IMG/VR virus record: IMGVR_UViG_3300035204_000666
Span: 1 to 37,503 of that record
Reading direction: 5' to 3' (one strand)
Source of the DNA: a virus
Length of the DNA: 37,503 bases
Shown here: positions 13,601 to 21,272 of the stretch, in pieces
Numbering within the stretch: the stretch's first letter is position 1
Layout of the letters: each line of letters begins with the position of its first letter
Translations under genes and position numbers: made by a program
Notes under the pieces: generated by a model
Databases searched by the model: none
Told to the model about the DNA's origin: nothing
The model's input: the letters and a program-made list of their open reading frames with translations, nothing else

Positions 13601-14134
13601 TATGGTTATGCCTCTGTCTCCAGCATCCCCGAAGTCACCAACCTGTAGCTGTACGTCCGTCCTTGGAACACCAGAGTTATTTGTCATGGTGGCGTTGTTG
13701 ACGCTATTAACCAGAAGCTTGGATTCCATGAATGAATTTTCATCAGCACCACTGCCAGATAATTGCAGTGTGGTGCTTGCTGAATTGTCGAGTAGTTTAA
13801 CTATACCGTATTGCCCTGCGGTATCTTCCATAGTCATAAATGGTACGGAGCTATCACTTCTCTCGATGGCTGCGACTACGCCGGGGGCGTCACCCTTCAC
13901 ATTCAGTGGACTAGGCCGCAATTCTGAACCAATGCTTACATTGGATATATTCTCTATAGCGTTGTCGCCAACATCCCAGTCGCCTGATAAGGGTATGGTG
14001 CCATCGTGACGAACGTAGTCGGGGTTATTCACAATTACGGAACCACCCATATTTGTGGTGGCTATCTTCAGGGTTTCCTGTTTAATGGAAAGCTTAAGGG
14101 TATTGCTCCCACTACGCAGCTTGAATGTTGGCAT
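10673..14134 (-). CDS. Large tail fibre or tail spike protein (1153 aa)
   Basis: A very long repetitive beta-rich protein, Asn/Gly/Ser/Thr-rich. It shows many short beta-strand segments with Gly turns and GDWDVGDNAIENISNVSIG near residue 50, typical of the linker that begins fibre repeats. Hydrophobic N-terminal residues (MPTFKLRSGSNTLKLSIK) could attach it to the baseplate or adaptor. Receptor binding at the cell surface is the likely job. It starts by TAATG overlap with the 102-aa gene. The second fibre-like gene (25395-27983) shares the GDWDV motif, so the two may be distantly related. Confidence 0.7.
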   Translation of the reverse strand: MPTFKLRSGSNTLKLSIKQETLKIATTNMGGSVIVNNPDYVRHDGTIPLSGDWDVGDNAIENISNVSIGSELRPSPLNVKGDAPGVVAAIERSDSSVPFMTMEDTAGQYGIVKLLDNSASTTLQLSGSGADENSFMESKLLVNSVNNATMTNNSGVPRTDVQLQVGDFGDAGDRGITINSENLKTSSILFADDVDTYTELSSWYYAPGTQRIFRIGDTIGGAVNTYMDIYRGTNSNQALFYSKNNIVDQLPYGFAISQQHTHTAGTHGGGWHFGVDPIDGNFTSGYTAQHILDDIGYKITTNSASRRVQIGANSRYNLNLHPGADLVTVESTVTSSTSGPQVGINTDTMWRPGTALDILADDDNTYNNAPDIYLRTNFSGSGESGLMLHAANTPSEPATAATENTRAWARVASVGMEGEKPCRLFLGQYDEVNGFLHKAVIHSEGMRVGKHLTQVAASTFAVDGNAIIGEGINQLLAPTNSLVVEGSAHIGGFPNATGTYTGITTTYVNSDYHGMLTVKNYDDADASGGHFLCEVNLGGYNNQPGEPGSEIYPLVIGSQFGGLLESPAAGHMVVGIRNNEINDSFAVVSGGATAPFYYDDGVYDTLCFQTNSSGLTKIGGDLYTGHNITTSNHTLRLGAERAGTGATTILFRTEDSGAASYSYNSQIHRAGGPDGALVAEQQGTGHMYFQHIGDGNVAGTDSGDIFIRTKYGSGNSKGGIYLGLRVNEAGGDDNNLALTMTGEDRYTTLHSHPTNTTANNYFLTGYGIGNGTAMIRIGGNRQAGTAGHAYLDLVGDETYSSYGTRLLRTNAGANATSRLQHRGTGSVVIEALEALAGSSPTGGYPTHISGQTEFAYNSVTSAIINRDAITHTMGSRIHRGDGWGGHSLRNSNNDYEYWYAGGYGLDSSDEIHKWCLLHNSPTQSDYCYPLRISGNVNELNLDAFFSIGELGRNGGGRGMANMSLGVYTSQQEAATNYPAIKEMAKFTNRNYPDWGSASGEWSLVFKAEPNTHPNYTTYISGSGPNSAGTTPGGTYFYTTYGSRPFYFGLSPDGTQQDLINLGGPHGTSSYSNRVKFYNTYASDSTAETGIGDAPCPSWTASPHANTNGVFKLYFKGNQPAGGDMYAVDFNCEVGSIILYKYNGTSWTIIKTLS

Positions 14135-14442
14135 TATGCTACCTCGTCATGCACTTTAAGCTTAATCCCGGTGAATGTAAACACATGCCCAACATCATCT
14201 GTTACCTCTACCTCTGCCGGAAACTTGCCGGCTTCCGTAAATATGGCCACGTTGCTACCGGGGGTTGTTTCAGGAAATGCTGATGCCTTCCCTGCCGCTG
14301 CATCAGTTATCTGGAGTGTCAGGCTTACCGGGCCAGCCGTAAGTTGTGTCTTGAATTTTATGGTATATCCATCTATATTTGTGTTCTCTAGTTCAACCGA
14401 TATGGCTGGTGCCGTATCATTTTTAACGTATTCAATCTGCAT
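14134..14442 (-). CDS. Unknown 102-aa beta-rich structural protein
   Basis: Starts MQIEYVKNDTAPAISVELEN at ATG 14442; GAGG lies five bases upstream. It alternates strands (YTIKFKTQLTAGPVSLTLQI, PAEVEVTDDVGHVFTFTGIK) like an immunoglobulin-like or baseplate-upper-protein N-terminal domain. Its TAA overlaps the start of the giant fibre gene, so it may be a fibre-attachment or collar protein. Inferred from fold pattern and position only. Confidence 0.6.
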   Translation of the reverse strand: MQIEYVKNDTAPAISVELENTNIDGYTIKFKTQLTAGPVSLTLQITDAAAGKASAFPETTPGSNVAIFTEAGKFPAEVEVTDDVGHVFTFTGIKLKVHDEVA

Positions 14443-14689
14443 GGCCACCTCTTAGTAAGTGTTCAAGAATGCTTTTAACATCCTCTCTTATTTCCTGCTG
14501 CCTTGTGTCTATCTTTGTCAGCTTTGATTCTGCCTCTCTGTGTTTCTCTTTTATTTTCTCGTGTATCGCGCTGGCCTCTGTCTTCGTTATAAAATTATAG
14601 GAAGCACTGCACGGTGCCATCAACCCGGACAGGGTTACTGACGCCAAGACTACCGCCATTAACTTCCCCGTATTTCCTATCCATTCCAT
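14432..14689 (-). CDS. Small membrane-anchored coiled-coil protein, spanin-like
   Basis: 85 aa. An N-terminal hydrophobic segment (about residues 9-27, KLMAVVLASVTLSGLMAPC) is followed by a charged coiled coil (HEKIKEKHREAESKLTKIDT, QQEIREDVKSILEHLL). This topology, one membrane anchor and a periplasmic helix, is that of an inner-membrane spanin (Rz-like). However it lies among structural genes, about 4.1 kb upstream of the holin, so a virion role is also possible. It joins its neighbours by overlapping stop/start codons. Confidence 0.5.
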   Translation of the reverse strand: MEWIGNTGKLMAVVLASVTLSGLMAPCSASYNFITKTEASAIHEKIKEKHREAESKLTKIDTRQQEIREDVKSILEHLLRGGHAD

Positions 14690-15102
14690 TATTCACTCAT
14701 TAACATATATCTTACGGTTAGTGACTGGTGGGGGTTCCAAGCCGAATCCCAGACAAGCCTGCCGTATTTGGAGTTTATTGGTATTTGTATATTAACATAT
14801 CTTTGAGTCCAAGGTGCCCTTATGCGCCATCTCTTATAGTCTATCTGTGATGTGGCGCTTGGGCCATCTGAAACCCAGTACCTCCGCCACCATGTTTTTC
14901 CGGGGTTCCACTGTTCTTCATAATAAAATTCAACGTATGCGCCCATGGGCGGCATCTGTGTCAATACCGGGAGGGTTATCCATACCCCAAGAGTAGAAAA
15001 GCCAAGCGTCTTTATGGCCGCGCCATAGGTAGTAGAGGTGGTGATTGGTATGGCTAATTCACCTGTGTCGAGAAATTCATGTCTGGCTATATGTTGTCCC
15101 AT
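14689..15102 (-). CDS. Unknown 137-aa beta-rich structural protein
   Basis: Start placed at ATG 15102 (MGQHIARHEFLDTGELAIP), five bases after GGGGAG; a longer upstream reading lies inside the previous gene. The sequence is rich in Trp and Tyr (QWNPGKTWWRRYW, APWTQRYVNI) and alternates strands, like a capsid- or tail-decoration domain. Carbohydrate binding is possible. No family recognised. Confidence 0.6.
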   Translation of the reverse strand: MGQHIARHEFLDTGELAIPITTSTTYGAAIKTLGFSTLGVWITLPVLTQMPPMGAYVEFYYEEQWNPGKTWWRRYWVSDGPSATSQIDYKRWRIRAPWTQRYVNIQIPINSKYGRLVWDSAWNPHQSLTVRYMLMSE

Positions 15103-15103
15103 G

Positions 15104-18100
15104 CTATCTCCCCAGCACTCTCTGGGCTTCGCTTCTGGCCCTCGTGTCCGTGGACATCTTGGCCACGCCTGAAATCTTTGTTTCCGGTTCCTCTTCTCCA
15201 CCAGCCTGTGCTGCGAGTATGCCCTGCAATGAGTTTATGTAATTGGGTGACATTGTTATATCGAATGGTGCGCCGAATAGCACAGACAGCTTAACCCTGC
15301 TTTTGTAGTCAAGTTCGTCTTCCATGCCTATGATGGAGGACAGCAACCTAGAAACATATTCCCCATACAGGTTTGGATATACTTCCTTCACGGCATTAAC
15401 CGCATCCCTCGTGATATCACCGCTTTCCAAGTCTTCCAGTATGGAGAAGGGATTATTTATAGCGTGGTATGCCCTAGCGAATTTTTCCATGTCACGCCTA
15501 CTCACATTCATTCTTCCTGTATTATAGGCACCCTGAACCATATCTGGCTGCTTGGGGATGCGTCTTGATATGGAATTTATTGCGCGTGTTATGGAATTAA
15601 TGGTTGATGTATGTAGCCCGGGATGACTATCACTTATATCCTCCGTAATCCCTCCAGCAACGGTGTTCGCCAATATGCTGGAGTGTGCGTCCTGTATTTC
15701 AGATACTCTGTTGTGATAGTTTTCTTCAAGGCTTCCACCATCGTCCCACTTGCCCGTAGTCATGGATGGAGAGAGTTTCTCTCTGTGGGACAGGGCGACG
15801 ATGGGGGCCGGAGTCTTTCTTGCCCAGTTTTCGGCAAAGCGTTCAATAGCATCATCCTTCTCCAAGAGGGCCTTCCGCCACCTCTCAGTATTAAAGATGC
15901 CATAAGCGCCCTTCCCTTTGAGTACGCTATAAAAGTGCTGTCCCTTGTATGTGCCGACTGACTTCTTTAGCAGCGCCGAGCCCACACCACCAACAACTAT
16001 AGCAGGCATGGCCCCAACGCCAAGTAAAGAAGCACCCACCATACCGAGGCTACCAGACACGGCATCGAAAATACTCACTCCGAGCCCACCCTTTCCCTCT
16101 GCGGCCTCTACGGCCTCTACCACTGTGGCCCATATCGAGTAGTTTTTATTTTCTGCCCTTAGTTCCCCCACCATCTCAGTTAATTCTGTGTCGCCATAGC
16201 CCTCAATCTTTTTCATTATCTCGAAGAGTACACCAGAGCCCTCTTCTCCAGCCATGCTGCTGCTGCCACCGGCGCTGCCATATACACTTCTTATGTTGTA
16301 GCCCGCTGCCTTCTGTCCACTGTCTCTGAACTCCTTTAGGACATTATCCCAACTCTTCCTAAATTCCCATATTTCATCCAATTCCAATACCAGATTGTGG
16401 CCCATCGACTCTTGCTGATGTTCGGCGGCAACAAGACGGGCCTCTATTTTGTTCGTCATTCGTGGTGTGAACCCTTCAGGGCCTGCTTCTCCATATGGGA
16501 TAATTTTGACATCGCGTGTCCCGGCCTTTTCCCATATCATGTTCTTCCCATCGGGGGTTATATCTGGCGCTTGATTGGGTACATCAAGGACATCCCTCGC
16601 GTGTTCCTCAAATCTCCTGCCGACACCCTCGTACCCTCTCTTCGCGGTATTAGCCCCATCTCCACCCACTAGTTTAGGATTGGCATATATGGGGTTCCCC
16701 CCCTCAGTCCTTCCTCTGGCGGCGTTCATAAGTCGATGCCATAGCGTCCTTCTCCTTATACCCGATGAGAGATTGTTTACCGTTGGGCTATCGTAGTCAC
16801 CGAAATCCAACTGCTCTGATTTGTTCCTACCGGGCCTCTGCGACTCTTTTAATTCGTCTATGTTCCGGGTTAGAACTCTCGCCTTTGCCGATAGGTTCTT
16901 CCATAGTCTCTTTAGGGCATCATCTGTCTTTCTGTGGAAATTCTCTAGGCGGACGGCAACCTCAGCCACTGTTTGGGCTCCAAACCATGAGAACTCATCG
17001 CTGTGTACGCCAATACCGGGTTCAACCGTACCTATGCCCTCCTTCTGAAGCGCCTCTATAACTTCATGTACTGTTAGGCCCTTTTTTCTTAGCTCCCTAA
17101 CCGTTGCTGCTCTTTGTCCGGTTATGTTTTTGAATAGCTGATTCTCTGCCCAAGGCCCTATGGCTGCCACTCCCCTCCCCGCTATCCCGGCTGCTTTAGA
17201 TGCCGCCCGAATAGGAATAGGCATAAGAGCGCCCACCATAGTGGATATACCAACAGTGGATAAAAACTTCTCTGCGGCTAAGTCGGGGTTTTCAGTCATC
17301 TCCTTGTCTGCTAATCCGTGGCCTATTCCATAGACAACCGCCTCCTGTGCTGCCTGCCCACCCCAAGATAATGATTTAAGCATGAGGCTTTTTGCGGCGG
17401 CCTTTTCTAGTGGGGATGTGAACTTTGAGGAAAACCTGTTCATTACGCTGAGGGCAAATTTATCTGCTGTCTTCGTGGTTGCATGGGACACAAGTTTGGG
17501 TGCCTGCAAGGGGGCCAGCATCACATTCTTGACAGTCCTAGCTGCCTTCTTTGTGCCTAGTAATATTCTCCCTATCCTTGTTAGGGAAGCGCCAGCTTGG
17601 ACTACATTGGCGGCACCAGCCACGGGTGCGGCACCCCAGTTGAATAGCATCTTTGGTGATGGGGAAAAATATGATGCAACAATACCGGTAATCTCGCCGA
17701 GGTTAGCAGCTACGCCCTGCTGCTCATCGAGTCTATCCAGCCACTCACCTTTGCCGGCTGCTCTCGTCGCTATGTCTGAGCCCCTGAATGTACCACCCCT
17801 AGCGATACCATACGCGAATGCTTCCGAGGAGGATATGTCATCCTCAGCCTCTCCGCTAACAGCAATGTTTTCTTCCTGTGCTTTAGCTAATTTCTCGTCG
17901 TCCTCTTGAATACCACCAAGGGCGTCATCAGAAATGAAACGCATTCCAGAATCAACTGCCCTCCTAGCATCGGCACCAGCAACATCTTGTATGCTTCCAT
18001 CTGGTGATTGAAATTTATAGACATCTTCCTCAAAGAATGTATATATGCCACCGCCGATGAGTTCATCGACTTGACTCTCATCAACCACCTCAGAGGACAT

Positions 18101-18133
18101 GGTGTCATGGTTATATAATTCTATGTTAGCCAT
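15104..18133 (-). CDS. Large internal virion / DNA-ejection protein (1009 aa)
   Basis: Order and size suggest one of the internal or ejection proteins of podovirus-like virions. The N-terminal 130 residues are acidic. Hydrophobic Gly/Ala-rich segments at about residues 160-180, 285-325 and 675-715 (GSLGMVGASLLGVGAMPAIV) could insert into a host membrane to form an ejection channel, as proposed for T7 gp15 and gp16. The rest is largely helical and charged. No lysozyme or transglycosylase motif is visible. It follows the 734-aa gene with AGGAAG before its ATG. Confidence 0.55.
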   Translation of the reverse strand: MANIELYNHDTMSSEVVDESQVDELIGGGIYTFFEEDVYKFQSPDGSIQDVAGADARRAVDSGMRFISDDALGGIQEDDEKLAKAQEENIAVSGEAEDDISSSEAFAYGIARGGTFRGSDIATRAAGKGEWLDRLDEQQGVAANLGEITGIVASYFSPSPKMLFNWGAAPVAGAANVVQAGASLTRIGRILLGTKKAARTVKNVMLAPLQAPKLVSHATTKTADKFALSVMNRFSSKFTSPLEKAAAKSLMLKSLSWGGQAAQEAVVYGIGHGLADKEMTENPDLAAEKFLSTVGISTMVGALMPIPIRAASKAAGIAGRGVAAIGPWAENQLFKNITGQRAATVRELRKKGLTVHEVIEALQKEGIGTVEPGIGVHSDEFSWFGAQTVAEVAVRLENFHRKTDDALKRLWKNLSAKARVLTRNIDELKESQRPGRNKSEQLDFGDYDSPTVNNLSSGIRRRTLWHRLMNAARGRTEGGNPIYANPKLVGGDGANTAKRGYEGVGRRFEEHARDVLDVPNQAPDITPDGKNMIWEKAGTRDVKIIPYGEAGPEGFTPRMTNKIEARLVAAEHQQESMGHNLVLELDEIWEFRKSWDNVLKEFRDSGQKAAGYNIRSVYGSAGGSSSMAGEEGSGVLFEIMKKIEGYGDTELTEMVGELRAENKNYSIWATVVEAVEAAEGKGGLGVSIFDAVSGSLGMVGASLLGVGAMPAIVVGGVGSALLKKSVGTYKGQHFYSVLKGKGAYGIFNTERWRKALLEKDDAIERFAENWARKTPAPIVALSHREKLSPSMTTGKWDDGGSLEENYHNRVSEIQDAHSSILANTVAGGITEDISDSHPGLHTSTINSITRAINSISRRIPKQPDMVQGAYNTGRMNVSRRDMEKFARAYHAINNPFSILEDLESGDITRDAVNAVKEVYPNLYGEYVSRLLSSIIGMEDELDYKSRVKLSVLFGAPFDITMSPNYINSLQGILAAQAGGEEEPETKISGVAKMSTDTRARSEAQRVLGR

Positions 18134-18144
18134 CTAATCGCTTC

Positions 18145-20349
18145 CTAAAACCATGTGGACGGACTAAAGACGGAAAACTCCTCTTCATGGCCGGGGACTT
18201 TATATTTTCGATAGAGTTCATCCCTGAGTTCCTTCATTTCATCGTCCATTGGTATAATTCCACCAGTCTCTCTGTCGCGCCTACCGGTATCATCGGGGGA
18301 CTTAGTACCATTTGCTATAGCGTTGTCTGCGGCGAACTCATTTGCACCAAGGCTAAGGAGGCCAGCCGTGGCTGATTCGCGCATGTCTAATAGGGCATCG
18401 TATGTTGCCTGCCCCTCTGGAGACAGTCGCCCTATAGATGCTCCGAAGTCCATAGCTGTCTTTATTGTTGATGTGGCACCAGCAGTGGTTGCCAGAATAA
18501 CACTGTAGTATTTACTTAGTTGTGAACCGATTGGTTCATCCGGGTTAGGCATCATTTCAACCCAGAACCTAAAGTCCTCATTAGTGAGTCGTCCTTTCTC
18601 AACTGCGGCACCGAGTAGCTTGGCTGCCAGAGCAGACTGATTCATAAGCCTAGTCTGTACATTGGTAATCCATCCCTTGGGCATCTTGGATGATATTTTG
18701 TCGCCAATTTTGGCAAGGCTCCAGTTTCTCCAATCCGGTGGAGCATTGGCCTCAAGCTCAGAGACTAATCCTTTTATGTATTCCCCAATAGGCTTGATGG
18801 TTCTGATTGTAGCTGTCGTCCCACTGATTACTTGTTTCTCTGCCTGAGAAAACTTAGTCAATTCCGGCGGGGCTTGCTTCATCGAGTCCATCTGCACCTT
18901 AAGTCTTTTGGTTATTGAATCCATCTCTGCTGCACGGCCCTGCTTTGCCCTCAGGTTTATCTTGGACTGGAAATCCTTGAGTTTCATTTGAGTCTCTTCG
19001 TTGGTTATAGTCTGTTGTAGTGCAGCTATCTTGCCCTTTATCACACCGATGGCCCCAAAGTGCAATAGAGTCTCCTTCTCTATGTCGGTGTCTGCCTTTA
19101 GATATTCTATATCAAGAATAGATTTTGCCTTGAATTTACCTGCGGCTATCTCTCTGTCTAAGTTGTGTTTCTGTAGGGAGACAGCCTTATCTACATTTTT
19201 CATAACCATGTCGAATGATGACACCGTTGAGCCTGTCTCATGGCCGAACAAGTCACTCACGGCAGAAAGTACAAGCGCACCAGCAAAGTTACCCCTGCCT
19301 ATCCCGCCAAGAGAATCAACTCTCTTAGACATGGCCTCCTCGATTATAGCTGTAGCCCGATTCTGTGCCTTTACTTTGTCGTCGGTAGCCTTTTGCAGGG
19401 TTGCGGCCTTCTGCGCGGCTTGTTCATTGGCGCGGTTACCCAAGTCCTCTATGGACTGAGTCAACGCAGAGTAGGCGTCCGTGGCCCCTTTCTTAGAACC
19501 GGAAGAACGTGCGCTTCGCCTCCTCACTTTCCCATCGGCCCTTAATTCCTGCTTCACTGGAGTCTTACCTGTAACACTGCCAAGCTGTACATCATCCATT
19601 TCGCTGTACATGTTGTCAAAGTTTTCCTGCGAAGATAAGTTCTCAAAGTCTTCGGCTGTTTCGTAATTTTCAGGATTAGCCTCATAGGCCAGCTTGGCCG
19701 CCTGTGCGTCAGACATGGGGCTCATCACTTCTTCGGACATTCCGGGTTCCGCTGGTGGGTGTGCCTTGTCGTGTAGCCCCTTCAAATATTGTCCAGTTGC
19801 CGATACCTCCCTAGCCAATGGCCCTTCGGAGAAGTTCTTGGGGCCTCTTAGTGAATCTTCGTAGTCTTCCACATAGCCTGTGCCTAGTCTGTCTTCTGCC
19901 TCCTGTGCTGCTACGATGTCACCAAGTTGTTCCTGAGACATCTCAGAACCACCGGCCCCCGGCATGCCTCTGGCGACAGCGTTGTCCATGTTTTCACTGC
20001 CAAGCTGTTGCAGATATTCCTCGTCATTGTACTGTATGCTCATCGGCCCAACATCCACGGATGAATTAATTGGTGCGGAACCGGTAACATTGACTGGCGG
20101 TATTGTCTCGTATCGGTGGGGTTCCGTAACCAGTTCAGGTTCGGTTGTATGATACAGGGGGCTTGTTGGCTTTCTTGGTGCAACAGGCGGCTCCTCTACT
20201 ATTTGTGGGATGGCTTCCTGACTTTGAATATATGCGACAGCTTGTGCAGCTTGTGCAGACGCTAATTCGTCGCCTCCAAAATATTGATACAGCCTATCAT
20301 ATATATCACCGTCTTGTTCACCGGGTAGTCTTACGATTGGATTTTCCAT
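18145..20349 (-). CDS. Large internal virion protein (734 aa)
   Basis: Start set at ATG 20349 (MENPIVRLPGEQDGDIYDRL), seven bases after AAGGAA and overlapping the previous stop (TAATG). The first 270 residues are low-complexity, Pro/Glu/Ala-rich and probably disordered; residues about 280-480 are long helices rich in Lys, Ala and Gln, consistent with a helical rod; the rest is helical. Similar layouts occur in ejection proteins of short-tailed phages. No enzymatic motif. Confidence 0.55.
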   Translation of the reverse strand: MENPIVRLPGEQDGDIYDRLYQYFGGDELASAQAAQAVAYIQSQEAIPQIVEEPPVAPRKPTSPLYHTTEPELVTEPHRYETIPPVNVTGSAPINSSVDVGPMSIQYNDEEYLQQLGSENMDNAVARGMPGAGGSEMSQEQLGDIVAAQEAEDRLGTGYVEDYEDSLRGPKNFSEGPLAREVSATGQYLKGLHDKAHPPAEPGMSEEVMSPMSDAQAAKLAYEANPENYETAEDFENLSSQENFDNMYSEMDDVQLGSVTGKTPVKQELRADGKVRRRSARSSGSKKGATDAYSALTQSIEDLGNRANEQAAQKAATLQKATDDKVKAQNRATAIIEEAMSKRVDSLGGIGRGNFAGALVLSAVSDLFGHETGSTVSSFDMVMKNVDKAVSLQKHNLDREIAAGKFKAKSILDIEYLKADTDIEKETLLHFGAIGVIKGKIAALQQTITNEETQMKLKDFQSKINLRAKQGRAAEMDSITKRLKVQMDSMKQAPPELTKFSQAEKQVISGTTATIRTIKPIGEYIKGLVSELEANAPPDWRNWSLAKIGDKISSKMPKGWITNVQTRLMNQSALAAKLLGAAVEKGRLTNEDFRFWVEMMPNPDEPIGSQLSKYYSVILATTAGATSTIKTAMDFGASIGRLSPEGQATYDALLDMRESATAGLLSLGANEFAADNAIANGTKSPDDTGRRDRETGGIIPMDDEMKELRDELYRKYKVPGHEEEFSVFSPSTWF

Positions 20350-21263
20350 TATCGTTTCCTTCGCCACTGCTGAGAGGACAGGGTGAAATCACCAAGTGGA
20401 TAGGCTGAATTATTCGTACTATTGTACCAAGCATCGGAGAGTCCGTTATTCGCATATTGGCTGCGCCCGCCATATACACCCCCGTTGGGGCTTCCCCCTC
20501 CTCCGCCACCAGTGTTGTAATTAAATCCTCCTCCTCCTCCTCCCCCCAGTTGGAGTTGCATGCCTTGGTCAAGCGCACCGCCGGATTGGAGGGCTGAACT
20601 GAGTCCACTGGTGCCTCCTCCTCCTCCTCCACCACCCTGCCCTGTATAGTTACCGGCCAGCATTGCCTCGCTAGCGCCACCTGTCATATAAGCGGCCCCG
20701 GCCCTAGCGGCGAGTTCAGCCGCCTTGTGGAGTCTACCACTCTTCTTGTCGATAATGGCCTGAGATGCATCCACCTTTCCAGTGGCTATGTTATATTTCA
20801 TCTTGTTTATGGCCTCTTCCCTTGCCATCATGGCGGCCTCCCCCATTCGCCCCTCCCTCTTCAGTGCGTCCACTCTAGCCTGTTCGGTGACATCCTCACG
20901 GGCGCGGAGTGCGCCAAGTCTCCCATACATCTCCCCACCTCTCTGTGCGCCTGCCCTATTGGAGAGTGCGCGGGCCAGTCCCGGCGATAAGCCGCTTCCC
21001 TTTACCTGCGCCTGCTCCATAGCCATGTCGCGGCTGGCCTGTCCCCTGACAGCCCTCTCTGCTTCGCTTGGCCCGGTTCTCTTCTTCGTGTCGGCTAATT
21101 CTGCATATCGGGCACCAAGCCCCCGGTACTTGTCCCCCATTTCACCGAGAGTGGCCTCTGCACCGCGCTGTTCAGCTTCGGCTGCCAAGCGGGTGTCTTT
21201 TTCTGAGTCGGACTCTCCAAAGTAGTCATGGACTGCCGTTTTTGTGTCGCTCCACCAACCCAT
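20349..21263 (-). CDS. Internal virion protein with poly-glycine C-terminus
   Basis: 304 aa. Residues 1-200 are helical, Ala/Glu/Arg-rich (ERAVRGQASRDMAMEQAQ, AAELAARAGAAYMTGG), similar in layout to T7 gp14-type core proteins. Residues about 210-260 hold three glycine runs (9, 8 and 6 Gly) separated by short spacers, then an Asn/Tyr-rich end. AGGAG precedes the ATG. The glycine tracts may be flexible linkers. First of three consecutive probable internal proteins. Confidence 0.55.
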   Translation of the reverse strand: MGWWSDTKTAVHDYFGESDSEKDTRLAAEAEQRGAEATLGEMGDKYRGLGARYAELADTKKRTGPSEAERAVRGQASRDMAMEQAQVKGSGLSPGLARALSNRAGAQRGGEMYGRLGALRAREDVTEQARVDALKREGRMGEAAMMAREEAINKMKYNIATGKVDASQAIIDKKSGRLHKAAELAARAGAAYMTGGASEAMLAGNYTGQGGGGGGGGTSGLSSALQSGGALDQGMQLQLGGGGGGGFNYNTGGGGGGSPNGGVYGGRSQYANNGLSDAWYNSTNNSAYPLGDFTLSSQQWRRKR

Positions 21264-21272
21264 AATTTTCTC

